From: Martensiomyces pterosporus
Taxonomy: Eukaryota; Kickxellomycota; Kickxellomycetes; Kickxellales; Kickxellaceae
Length of the DNA stretch: 64,000 bases
NCBI GenBank assembly: GCA_025201845.1
Contig: MU603934.1
Location: 228,676 to 292,675 of the forward strand
Reading direction: 5' to 3'
The stretch's first letter is position 1, and every line of letters begins with the position of its first letter. Below are positions 52,019 to 63,559 of this stretch, piece after piece. The notes under the pieces were generated by a model, which was not told the DNA's origin, ran no database searches, and saw only the letters and a program-made list of their open reading frames with translations. A program made the translations under genes and the position numbers.

Positions 52019-55000
52019 ATGTTTAGACGCACCAACACCAAGCACGCGAACGAGTGGGACCTATCAAACGAGCATCCGGCTCTGGACCTGGACGACACTC
52101 AGCCTCTTCCGCCCGAGCTTGGAGAGCTGTCCAGCTTGCCGCCTGAGTACCAGGTTCCTGTAAGGCAGTCGTTTATCAGACGGCTGCGGGACGCCACGAC
52201 AGGTATGCCGCGAAGCGACTTGACGTGGCTGATACCCAAGCAAGCCCCAGTCGCGCGGCTTAGCAGCTTCATCTCATACATAGGTACAGAGCGGTTTGTG
52301 ATGGTCCGGGATGTGCTACCCCCCACAGATCGTGCATTATCGTACTAACTGTGCTGGCACCATGGCGGCTTTGTGTGCTGATAGAGTCGTGCAAGCCGAA
52401 TGAAGTTGCCTGGCTCTACTCCAGGTACAGGGAAATGATATTTTCGGTGCTATACGATGCATTTGCCAAGCACATTGAGCACTTGAACGGTAAGCGCAGT
52501 GGAGCGTACGCTCCTGTGTATAGTGCGCCTGGCATTCCCAGAATACATCAACAATGCTAAGCCCCGCTGGTGGCTTGTTGTATTCTGCCGAGTCTTTTGT
52601 AGCCCTTCCAGAGCGGTTCCTTTCGCCGGCTAGCCGCCCGCTTCAGGAGCTCTGGGAGCCCATCACCTGCTTGCACCAGCTGATGGAGTTTGTGCCTAGG
52701 CTGCTTGCGACCGGGTGGCGGCGGTCGCAGATCGAGAGCATCATGGTTGTGACCCTGGACCACGGAAACAACACCGCTGTGCGCAGCCTTGGGCTCTACA
52801 CACTGGGGCTGTACATGACTGCGCTAAACGGAAAGTACCCTGAGAGCATCACCAATCTGTATGCCAGCGTCATCTCGCTGCGTGCATTCTCATATGTCGA
52901 TATGCCGCATGCCTCCCAGGTGGCTGGAGACATAATGTGTGCCATTTCCAGTGGCGTAGACGTTCCAGACATTGGGTGTGGACAGCAGCCGATAGTGGGT
53001 AAGCGGAGACACAAGTAAATGAGTGTAGAGCGGCCACCGCATCAATGCTGACTACAGCCAAATGGCGAACTGCAGATGCAGCTACAGCTAACCCATCTGT
53101 ATTGGCTGTCTTTTGCTGGCAATTGGAAGGCAGCTTTTGTAGCATTTACGCCTGGTCGCGCCAGCATCTGCCCTGTTCTTCAGGACTCGGCCTACCCCAT
53201 CAACCCCCAGGGGATCGCAGCACTAAGAATGATCAAGCATGCGCTGTCGTACACGACATATCTAGCCAGCCTATTGCCCGACGCGCAGGCTGCCTATGTG
53301 GAATACTGTAGATTCGGGCTGATTGGGCCTAAGAAGGCAAGGCATCGCTTTGAGGCCAATTTGTCTTCACAGTCCACTCGATTTCCTCCACTTCTCCCAA
53401 TGATGGCTCTCAGCGGCAATGAGATACAGTCGTCGCTAAGGGCGCTGGCTCGCATGTTCCGCAGAAAGTACCTCTCCTGGATCTACCCATATGAAAAAGG
53501 CAAGGAGTATTTACATTACCAGCTTCACGCTGTGTCTGAGAAACAAACTCGCTGCTCATCTCGCTGCTGACTCTAAACGCCAGATTGGCAGCCGTTGCCC
53601 CACGCCATGCTGTAGATGCAAGCAAGCGCAGGCATGTTCGTCGCGTTCCGATCTTGGGCTTGCGAGTGTTTGTAAACTATCTGTTGGAGTGTCTGGTCCC
53701 ACAGCATGCATGCATGGTATCCGAGCAGTTTTACATGCCCAACGCCAGCAAGCGTTCTGGTGGTGGCCAGCCCGACCCTCCCAGCAGCTCCAGCGCAGGT
53801 ATCTCTGCTGGCCGTACGTCCAAGGCATCCGGCCATAGCGAGGCCACACGATGCATTGGCAGGATGATATCGCGCTCGTACGATGTTCTTCGCCACGCTG
53901 TGTTGGACAGGGACACGAAAACCGCATGTTTCTTTATCGACATCCTGCGGCTATCGCTCCAGTGTCTTCCCGGCATCACGCCACATCACGCCATGCCAGA
54001 CAACGATTCTTTGGCCAAGGAGCAGCTGCTAAAGGCCAGCTACGACGTGTGTCTTGGTGCCCTGACTGTTGTTCGGCTGTGGATGGCCAGTAAAGAGGAG
54101 CATCGGCCGGTGCATCTGCTGCCTGATAGCGAGAACCCAAAGAAACTCGAGGCTATCTTGACTGATTACTTGAAGCCCGTACACCTCCTGCTGGTATTTC
54201 TTGTGGACGAAGAGGCGTGGGATGAGCGAAAGGTACGTGGTATATTCTAAAGGGCACCTCTGCATGCACCAGGTCTGCTGAACACCACATCTGAACACAG
54301 CTGCAAGCCATGCGTTCAAAAAAACGAACGCACGCTTGTTTACGAGTTACATTATTGTAGCTGGATCTATTGTACAATGCGCTGCTCGTTCACCGAGCGG
54401 TAATGCAGCTATACCGAAAGCACATGAGCCAAAAGACCGTCTTGCGGCTTGTAGAGTCGCTACAGGGCATTGTGCAGAGCTTTTTAACCAAGGACCCCAA
54501 GCACTCTGGGGAGCAGCTCGACAAGACATCGCCTTCCAACCGAGCACTTACGATGCTGACCGAGGTACGCTCACAGAAGACAAATACCCATTGCATGTAT
54601 TCCGCAGCCTCACATCCACTGGTGTACACTGCTGAACTGACTCTTGCACTCTGACGACTCCAAGTATCTGGTAGTGCTTGGTGTCCAGCTGGCTTGTGTG
54701 CGGTGCCTCGGTGTCCGATATTGCTGCACAATGCCAGAGATTCTACAGCACCCCCACCACCTGGCTATGCCACTTGGAGATCTGGGGGAACGTGCTCAAG
54801 TCACTGACAATTGCGCGTGGTTGGCACATGCTTAGCATCGATGAGCGCATACTGATCCACGAAACCATGTTCTCCGGCCAGCGGCAGAAGAAGGGGATGA
54901 GCAAGGTCGACGAGTACTTCGAGCAGCTCAGAGACAAATCGTTCCACCTCAAGCCTATCGAGTTCTCGGATAAAGACGCATTTGCTACGGCCACCCCGTT

Positions 55001-58000
55001 CAACATCACCTCCAACTTGATGTGGGAGACAATGCGCACGGTCTTCTCCAGCACTCGCAGGTCGGCCCAAGCAGCAAAACTCAACAGGAGTGCATGCAAA
55101 CGAACCATCCATGGCGACGATGAGGCACCCGCAGATAGCAGCCTTGAAGACCAGTCCACCCTGTCGTTCAGAATCGAGTGCGACATCTACACCCAGGTTT
55201 GCCATTCACCGCCAGGGAACCTGCATCAAATGAGTGACTCCCTGTCCAAGGATGCTCCCGCAAAGATGGCAGGGAGAGCCATCACACAAAGTCGAACACG
55301 CAGTGGCACCCAGTCACAAGTGCCTTCAGAGACGCAAAAGCCAGCAAGAAAACAGAGGAGCCACGAACGCCCGCGCAGAGCGACAAGGCCAGCACAGCCT
55401 CAGCCGTTAGCAGAGTCGTCAGAGGAGTCGTCCCTGTCCACCCGCATGTGGAGAAGGATCCTCACGCCTCTACCAAAAAGGCACTCTGAAAGGCGAAAGC
55501 TGGGATCTTCAGAGGCCAAGACACCACCGCCATCAAGTAGCCGTCACAGCCACCGTCACAGCCACCGTCGCTCTCACAAAGGATCGCGCTCTAACGATGA
55601 CCAGCACGAAAGCGCATACCATGCGGCGCCACTACCAGGCAGCATGGCATCATCTGAGCTGTCTCGCGAACGCATGCCTCAGCGGGAAACGGCGGGCTCA
55701 AACCCAGCCAGCAGCAACATTGCTGGCAGCTCATCCTCAGCTAGCGACTCCTTGCTATCAGTCCGCTCAGCTATCGCCAAGACTGGAGTTATAGGGCCTG
55801 CGCAATTCGAATCGGGTGGACCCAGACGCACGACAGTTTTTCGATATACCCAGCAGCAGCTGAGAAACGCAGTTCGTGGCACAGACACCGACACCCAAAA
55901 GTCCGAGGTGGCGGTACTCAACCGCAAAGCAGCCGTAGAACTGATGGACTGCATACTCGAGCGAGTGTGGCAGTTCGGAGCGCTGTGGGAGGATCTCCAC
56001 ATCGGCGAGTTTTTGAATGTGCAGCCTAACTCTGTGGAGGACCTGTGCCACATGTGGCTAGTGTGGGTGAACTTGCTTGGGTCGCCTTTGGAAGCAGAGA
56101 GGCATCGGAGCGAGATCATTCTGCATGGGATAGTGCAGTGCTGGGACGTTTACAGAGCTGTGCTGGACTGCTCCAGAAGCCGAATCGACAATGACAACGT
56201 CCTGCTTAACACAGCGTGGTGGATCATCGAAACCGCAACGAAATTCAGCGCTAGCGACGACCGAGGGCACATAGCGCAAACAGCTATTTTCCGCATGGGA
56301 TGCCGGGGTTTGGAGCATCTAAGCAGCAAGTTCCTCCGCCTTCACTCTTGCTTCTTTCAGACTGTGCTGATTGCGCTGTCGCCACTGGCCAGAGGGCTGC
56401 GCTTCAACACCAGCCAGATCAAGACTTTTTTTACAGAGTGTCGGAGCCTCATTTCCATCGGCAATCCGGGGGTGCATCTGACGCTTCTGTCACTCGACAT
56501 GGCACTCCGGCGTCTGTTTCTTAAAGGCAGCACGCTTGACGGGCCGATACCAGAGCCGGCGATTCAGGGCGCAGCCACGCTTCTGGTCTCTATGAGCACT
56601 CTGCTAAGCAGCGATAGGGTGATAAACGCCAACCATACCCACCCAAAGATCAGGCTGCTTACAGACTCCAACATGGTAGAAACCTTGGAGGGAACTGACA
56701 GATTGGCAGGTATTGTCGATGAGCTGCCGAAAGCAAAGTACCCAATCATCTATGATCCGCTAGGCGAACGCAACTACTTTGTAAGCTGGGAGGAAGGGGG
56801 TCCGATATTTGGCAGATCTTGCGAAACGCTTTGGATAATGCTTGCACAGCCAAATATCCTCGGCAGCTTCGCCCAGAGCTGCCAGAGCCACGTAGAGCAG
56901 ACAGCGGTGGCTGGACTGGCGGTAATTTGCTTTACAGAGCTGAAAATTGCGAACAAGAGGTAGGAAGCAGACCAGTCTACAAGGGCATCCCCGGTAGCCG
57001 TCTGTTATGTACGTTTACGCTGCACCAGATGCTCAAGCACTTTCCATCTGCCTAATTTTCACCTGTAGCCTGCAAAACAGCCGACTCATCGACAACTGCC
57101 TGACTGCAATTGTGAGTCGCCTGTTTTCTGTGCAGCGCGATACCGTTCGTGCGGTGACAACTATCTTGCACTTCTTTGTTATCGGCCAGGCAGACATCAT
57201 AGGGTTCCTCGGCGATGTAAGTAGGAAAGCAGATACGCAGCAGTGCGTCGATTCTATTAGCTGCTGTTGGTCCTGTCTGAAAACAGGAGGCTGTTTGTAC
57301 CCGTTTCTGTTTTTTTTTTTGCTCACCTAGGAGAGAGCGAGATTCCTGACACTAGGGATCATGAAGGCTACCGTCGAACAGTTCGATAGATGTGCGGGAA
57401 ACTTCATGATCGACGATGGTAAATATAGGCAGCCATATCTCTGGCAACGTGCTGCATGTCCACGCCAGGCTGTTTGGCACCTGTGCACTAGAGGGCTATT
57501 GCGCTTAATGTCAGAAATATGCGGCCAAACTGCACTAATCCACGCTTTTTCTATTCACCATAGCCCTGACGATTTGGGATCTGGCAAGGCTGCTGAATGC
57601 CCTGCTGATTACAGCCCCCAACCTCATTACCAAGGAGCGTCCGGATGGCGAGGGCACACAGGGTGAGAGCATTCGCGATTTCTTGGTTGAAAAGATAATG
57701 AAATGCTGCGCACACCCGCCGCAATCTAAAGACGCTGCGAGCCACCAGTATAACCAGCAACTCGTGTGGAGACAAACCAACAAAGGCGTAGTCCTCAGCC
57801 TGGAACACGCACACCACACCTCGCCGCCATCAGACAACAGCGATGCCTCGTCAGGACATGCAAGCGACTCGGGGCACAGCAGCGCGCTTGCACTAGACAA
57901 CATCAAGGTATGGTAGCTGTATCCGTTGTCCCAGGCTGCCAGCAGCAGCAGCATGTGTGTCCAGCGGCTAATCATGCGGTATGCATCCTGTGCCTTGAAT

Positions 58001-60304
58001 ATAGCAAGTCGGTGAAATCCTGTATATCAACTTGCTCCTTCGATTCGACGAAGATGACAGATTCCAATACCAAGGCGCACCAGGCAGGTAGGGCTCAGTC
58101 TTGTCTCACGCAAGTCCGCGTCTCAGCGTGGCAATGCATGCTCTTCGAAAACAACGTGCTTGAGCCGAGAGCTCGACATCAAGCTCCGCGCTTGCTGACC
58201 ACCGCTTTTTGCACATTTGCCTGCGCTTCTGTATATGCGGCTGCTTAACGCATAGCGGGTTTGAGCGGACGCACATCGACCCCTACACCGAGGAGAGCCT
58301 TGACAGCGACCAGCTGTTCATATATGGCCATGGAAACAATATCCTGACTCTGCACAACGAGGGCAATTCTGAGTGTAGGTGCATGGCCCAAACGGCATAC
58401 TACATCTTGGCGTCTGTTTGATGCATGTAACACGTGTGTTCTTTCTAAACATGCCGCGGTCTGCATGCTCCGTTCCGTCTCAACTTAGATTGCAAGGCTG
58501 TGTGTCGTGGAGCAGTGGGCAAATATGCCCTTCGCGTGCACTTTACCCACGAGTTTGGAGGCATCTCTTTACACAAGGTGCACAGCGTCACCGGCCACCC
58601 CATTCGAGTACCATACAGCATCATCAGCGACTTTGAGGACATGTATCCGGAATGCCATGGATGCTCGCGCGTTGCTATCATCAGGTAGGCAAACCGCCCC
58701 TACTCCCAGCCATCCAAATAGATGCCACTGCCTAGTACTAATATGTGTGAAGAGCTTGCAAACCCGCCTATCTCTCTATGCGCTGTGTGGGTCTGTAGTA
58801 GGCTGACATCCAAGGATATCATTGCAAGCAGCAGTGCGCCTGGATCTGCTTTAAAAGCAGCCACTCAGCGCAGTTTTAGCTCAAGCCGAAATAGTGCTAT
58901 GGCTGATTCTAGTGAGCGTCTTTTCGAAAAGATTGACCAGTTCCTTCAAGAAGAGGAACAGGCGGAGCAGGCAGCCACGGACGATGGTGCCAGCTTTAGT
59001 AGCGAGGCCGGGAGCGAGGCCGAGCATGAGGCTGGCCGCGCACCTAATAAGGGGGGTGCAAGGCGTTCTGGCAGCAGCAGCAGTCCAGACCAAGCGACAG
59101 AAGACTCGCGTGAGAGCAGAAAAGCAGGGTAAGAACAACTATCAAACACCGAGTGTCTTTGTGCTTCTCAGGCCATACACATACTACGACAAGAGACAAA
59201 GGCGCAAGGCCCTTAAGCTAGGCGTATTCATGCTTCTGACACACTGGTGACATGGCGGGTCTTTTGTTTTCTTGCAATAGCGTGCGCCAAATTGATCTAT
59301 TTCGCGAGATTTATCAGCACAAGTCTGTGCTTGATACGCAAAGCGCCAAAGTCAACTACTACTTGCCGCTGGTCAAGTCAGAGAGCCTGTACCGCGACAT
59401 AGCGGCGCTGGACAGAATATATGCCCGCGATACCGCAAAAGTGGCCCTTCTCTACGTTGGCCCTGGTCAGTGGACAGAGACAGAAATATTGTCAAATTCT
59501 GCTGCTGACACGAGCAGATCATATCGCAGCTTTGTGGACAGCCTTGGGTGGCAGATAGACCTCGCGACGTTTCCCGGGTTCACTGGGAAGTTGGGAGCCG
59601 ATGCGTCAGACGGCAAAACATGTCCGTACTTTGCAGACAAGACAACTGAGCTTGTGTTCCACGAAGCCTCTGCCATGCCACCAGATCCAAAAGACCCTCG
59701 GCAAATGACAAAGGTAGGCAGCCGTCTCGCAAACTGCAAGGTTCCTCGGCTTTATTGTTTGATGCACCAGCAAACAGCTAATCCACCAAACCACAAGTGT
59801 GCTTGCTCGTGTAGAAGAGGCACATCGGAAATGACCATGTGCACGTCATATGGAATGAAAGTCGGCACAGCTACAGACCAGAAACGATTAGCGGCGCTTT
59901 TGGAAACGTTCAAATCCAAATACGGCCACTTGGGACTGGGCAGTACGGCATTGGCATATTCTTCGATGACCGGATAAAGCCATTTGGGCCGCTGGTTGAT
60001 GGAATGGTGGTTTCAACTGACGTTCTTCCCTCTGCTGTTCGAGCAACAGCCATCAGTGGGCATCGGCGGTCGATAGAGGCCATTTTCAAGCCCTTCTCAC
60101 ATCCATACGTCATTCGCCAGCAGAGCATAAACCAAATCATAGAGAAGCACATGGACCACGGCTGGTAAGTATGGCTGCAAGCTGTCCAAAGGCACCATGC
60201 AACTGGATCGCACAGGAGCGCCTTGCCAAACATTGCTCCCACTAAATCGACTCTTGCTAAATATTCAGTGTAGGCTGGACGCACTGACGCAAAAGGACGT
60301 CTGA
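52019..60304 (+). CDS. RALGAPA: RalGAP alpha-like Rap/Ran-GAP protein (18-exon model)
   Basis: GTPase-activating protein related to the alpha subunit of the animal Ral-GAP complex and to tuberin. My exon model: 52019-52283, 52385-52489, 52603-52998, 53143-53506, 53584-54232, 54361-54564, 54675-56959, 57069-57216, 57331-57418, 57564-57907, 58005-58087, 58256-58374, 58516-58684, 58802-59128, 59172-59246, 59281-59713, 59815-60164, 60274-60304. It gives about 2144 residues, like animal RALGAPA. All introns are GT-AG and phases agree throughout. The start is MFRRTNTKHANEWDLS. The N-terminal half is helical-repeat-like, with a Ser/His-rich linker near 55200-55780. The Rap-GAP domain contains CPYFADKTTELVFHEASAMP and RHIGNDHVHVIW, whose Asn (codon 59830) is the catalytic Asn thumb. 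It ends FGPLVDGMVVSTDVLPSAVR and then a short tail. Uncertain points: the 58374/58516 junction has alternative donor and acceptor choices, and the 59247-59280 intron would be only 34 nt. Confidence 0.86.
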
Positions 60305-60460
60305 GGGTGCTTGCATTTTCGAGGAAGGGCGTAGATGTTTGGAAAGCCTACCAGCGTTGTAAGCAATGCAAAAATGTGCAACTGAGCATGTCAGCTGTGG
60401 CAATAAAGAACATGGGGTGCAGCCATTTATTTGGTACCAAATGTCTTTTTTTTTTCCGGC

Positions 60461-61603
60461 TTAGCTTGGCTCCGTAGTACTGGGTGCTGAGCTATCTGTC
60501 ACATTCGAGTCGGGGAGGTCCAGCCATGCCTTTGTGCATGACGCCCAGTAATGATGAATGGCGCTCTTTGCGGGGTCGCAGTGGCACCGCAGGCGGGACT
60601 CCTGGTCCTGCGGGCAGTTGGTCCACGGGTTGTGGTAGTAGCCAATGTCTTCAAACCAGTGGACCTCCTCCTTCCTGAGCAACAGCGCCGCGGCGATTGC
60701 GTGAACCGGGGCATCGCCCCATCTCTCGTAGAAAAACCCGCCTGCCTTGTCCAGGTAGCTGAAGTAGTCCAGATACTCTCTTGATCGGAAGAAGTTGAGC
60801 GAGCCGATCTCAAAGTTGGACCAAAAGTGGCAGCCATTGTACGTGTTGCCGCCGTCATCCGATAGCCACTTGTAGCCGCCTGGGTGCCGCACAAACTCTG
60901 GCTGCTCGGCAATGAACGTCTTAACAGTTTCCCACAGCGTTGGTATCGTCTCCTGGTACTCGTGCAGAGCGATCGTGTACCCGTACTTGATGTTGTTGCG
61001 TTGCATGTAGAGGAATGGGTCGTAGCTGATGTCGCAAGAGTACTCGACATCGGGCTCGATGCGCCAGTAGTAGTCGTAGTCTGCGAGCAAGGGGTGGCGG
61101 AAGAAGAACCCGCTGTTGAACCGACACATGTGCCTGTAGCTCTCGCTCAGCGCGTAAAAGACGCCGCCCTTTTCCATCTTTTCGCGGCACTCTCTGGCGT
61201 ACGTCTGGTTGATCCACTCCGGGTACGACCAGTGCTCGTTGGGAATAACTCCATACGTGACGTTAGCCCTGGTCATCGCTGCTGTCTCCACCTTGAACTC
61301 CTCTGTGAACGGGACGTCGTTCAGAAAAACGTAGGGGTAGTTGAATTTGGCGTTGAAGCGGTCCTCAATCTGGCGCATCGCCTTCTTCATTCCATTGAGC
61401 TCGGAATTACGGACCAGGACAACAAAGGCTGCACGGACTGGCTTTGGTGCATTAGGCTCATATGCGTCGATGCTTATGCCGTCGCGCAGGACAGGGGCAG
61501 CAGCAGGAGAGGCTGTGTTGGTGCTGCTGCCGCCGAACCGCTGTACATAGAGAGCGAGCAGAATGCCCACGAGCAGATTAAGGATAGAGAAGTTGCGAGA
61601 CAT
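60461..61603 (-). CDS. KTR: Alpha-1,2-mannosyltransferase, KRE2/KTR family (GT15)
   Basis: Golgi type II membrane enzyme that adds mannose from GDP-mannose to O- and N-glycans of wall proteins. It has 380 residues in one exon. The true ATG is 61603 (MSRNFSILNLLVGILLALYV); a reading two codons longer would start at TTG. The N-terminal hydrophobic span is the signal anchor. GT15 signatures follow in order: RAAFVVLVRNSELNGM, YPYVFLNDVPFTEEF, MCRFNSGFFFRHPLL, YYWRIEPDVEYSCDI (donor and metal site), the NFEIGSLNFFRS segment containing the family's conserved Glu, GGFFYERWGDAPVHAIAAAL, and DIGYYHNPWTNCP with C-terminal cysteines. It lies 194 bp downstream of TSR4 on the same strand and converges with RALGAPA. 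Confidence 0.94.
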   Translation of the reverse strand: MSRNFSILNLLVGILLALYVQRFGGSSTNTASPAAAPVLRDGISIDAYEPNAPKPVRAAFVVLVRNSELNGMKKAMRQIEDRFNAKFNYPYVFLNDVPFTEEFKVETAAMTRANVTYGVIPNEHWSYPEWINQTYARECREKMEKGGVFYALSESYRHMCRFNSGFFFRHPLLADYDYYWRIEPDVEYSCDISYDPFLYMQRNNIKYGYTIALHEYQETIPTLWETVKTFIAEQPEFVRHPGGYKWLSDDGGNTYNGCHFWSNFEIGSLNFFRSREYLDYFSYLDKAGGFFYERWGDAPVHAIAAALLLRKEEVHWFEDIGYYHNPWTNCPQDQESRLRCHCDPAKSAIHHYWASCTKAWLDLPDSNVTDSSAPSTTEPS

Positions 61604-61797
61604 TCCCAACGGGCATTACAACAAACACAGAAAACGACAACAGCAGCAGCAGCAGAAGAGGAGGTCAAAAAAAAAGAAGAAATGAATAGAAAAGAGAAGG
61701 AGGCGGCTGGCAGGTTTTAATGTACAGCTCTTCTTGGGTGTCACTGCTGGCCAGGCCGAGGGAGGCAGGAGTAGGGGGCAGCGTACGGCCGATCCAG

Positions 61798-63312
61798 CTA
61801 ATCGACGTGGCTCTCTAGCTGAACCAGCACCAGCTCCTCGTAGTAAGCTGCACCGGAGTAGCGATCCATTGCACGGGCTCCCTGGCTGATATGCTGCGTT
61901 CCGGTCTTGCCTCCATGGCAGTCGTTCTCGCACACAAACACCATCATTGTGCCAAACTCCATGCCCATATCCAGAGAGTCCAAAAGACGGCCACCAGTTA
62001 AGCGCTCATTGCTTGGCTGCGTCCTGCTTTTATTGAGCGCCGCCGGAGTTTGAGGCACGTGGCTAGAGAGTGGCAGCACAGATAGAGTCGCTGGCATCAG
62101 TTGGCACTCGAACACACGCCGACCTTTGCAGTGGGGGCATTTCGGCACGCCATCAGTCGAGTATCCACGCAATAGCACTTGGCTGTCGTCGTCGTCATCG
62201 TCATCGTCGTCATCGCTTTCTGCTGCTTCACTGCTGTTTGTGCGCCGCCTGGCAGGATTGAGAAGCTTGGCCGTCTCGTCGAGCAGCGTGTAGAACAGCG
62301 GGTGTCCGCTAAACTTGTAGCGCATTACTTGCTCGGGGTTCTGTCCTACGATGTTGGTGAAGTGCTCAAATGCAGCATCCGTTCCTTTCGGGCGCGTTGC
62401 TCGCTCGTACTTCTCGCCCGCCCACTCTTCTCCGCCCTCGCTCGATTCCAAGGCTGATGCCTGCTTGCCGCTTTTGCGTGAGGCCGCTGCAGAATCGCTT
62501 GAATCGGCGATCATCGCCTGCGCCTGCTTGATCACGGCCTCATAGCGCTCCATAATCCGTGCATCGCCCAGCTCTTCGTCCTCAAAGGCCATGTATTGTG
62601 GGGGCAAGCTCACTGCAGCATTCGGCCACTCTGTCCGCTCATGCGTCTGTGCAGACTTGATCGTCAGTTGGCTCAGATCCTCCTGCAGCTCATCAGCAAC
62701 ACTTTTTGCCTCTGGCTCCTCGTCAACGGCCATCTCTGTCTTGGCAGGTGCCCCATTAGCACTGGCATTGCTGCGTCCGAACAGCGGGCCAGAGAAAAAA
62801 GGCTTGCCCTGCGAAGCACCGAGACCACTGCTGTTGGAATTCCAAACGCCGCCAAAATCAAATTGAAGCCCAGCTGGCTTGGGCGCAGCGGATGAGCTGC
62901 CTCCGAATAGAGACAGGGCCTGGCTCTTTGGCGCCGCCGCCTTTGCCGACCCCTTTTTGCTCTTGATAAGCGCCATCGCGTACTCCTTGTTCAATAGGTG
63001 GCCACGGATCGCTCGTGCTGCACCCGGCTTCCCTGTGCAGGCACGGCGGTTGCATGACCACACGTAAAGGACCCTGTCGTAAGGCGAGTCCGCCAGGGGA
63101 ACGTACGCCTGAACCAGAAGAGCCATGTCCGATCCGCACTGTTCGCACACAGAGGCACTCGGGTCCGGGATCGCTGAGGTCTGATCAAGCCATAGTGGCC
63201 GGCCGCCTAGCTTACAGGCGAAGGGGTCGGTGTCCTCAGCCGGCCCCATGTCTCCGTCCGAGTATCCGAGCATCGCTTGCTCTGGGAGCAGTCCTTTACT
63301 GCCGCCCTTCAT
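61798..63312 (-). CDS. TSR4: Ribosome-assembly chaperone Tsr4/PDCD2 family
   Basis: PDCD2-type protein. Yeast Tsr4 is a dedicated chaperone of ribosomal protein uS5 (Rps2), needed for 20S pre-rRNA maturation. It has 504 residues in one exon. The ATG at 63312 (MKGGSKGLLPEQAMLGYSDG) fits the family start; the frame is open further upstream, but that part looks non-coding. The N-terminal half has CEQCGSDMALLVQAY and VWSCNRRACTGKPGAAR. The C-terminal half has CPHCKGRRVFECQLMPATL and FGTMMVFVCENDC. A middle linker of about 150 residues is Ser/Ala/Gly-rich, and ten Asp residues in a row come from a GAC/GAT tract near 62181-62212. The family core is split by this linker as usual. Confidence 0.92.
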   Translation of the reverse strand: MKGGSKGLLPEQAMLGYSDGDMGPAEDTDPFACKLGGRPLWLDQTSAIPDPSASVCEQCGSDMALLVQAYVPLADSPYDRVLYVWSCNRRACTGKPGAARAIRGHLLNKEYAMALIKSKKGSAKAAAPKSQALSLFGGSSSAAPKPAGLQFDFGGVWNSNSSGLGASQGKPFFSGPLFGRSNASANGAPAKTEMAVDEEPEAKSVADELQEDLSQLTIKSAQTHERTEWPNAAVSLPPQYMAFEDEELGDARIMERYEAVIKQAQAMIADSSDSAAASRKSGKQASALESSEGGEEWAGEKYERATRPKGTDAAFEHFTNIVGQNPEQVMRYKFSGHPLFYTLLDETAKLLNPARRRTNSSEAAESDDDDDDDDDDSQVLLRGYSTDGVPKCPHCKGRRVFECQLMPATLSVLPLSSHVPQTPAALNKSRTQPSNERLTGGRLLDSLDMGMEFGTMMVFVCENDCHGGKTGTQHISQGARAMDRYSGAAYYEELVLVQLESHVD

Positions 63313-63559
63313 CTTAATAAGTGCGTCAAGCAAGCGGCAAGAAATAGCGGTGTGGGCAGCAAAGTGGCAACAAAGAAAAAAAATGGCGGAGTGTTCGGGG
63401 GAGAGGAAAGAGGCACGCTCGCAGGCAGTGATAATCCGCAGAAGAAAAACATTTGCTCTCTGCATGCACCAAAAGCACTGATTGGATCACGGTTCAAAAA
63501 TGGGTTATATTTGGAAAACTTTGTAGCCACAGATGGCATGCAGGCAAAGAAAAGGGCAT

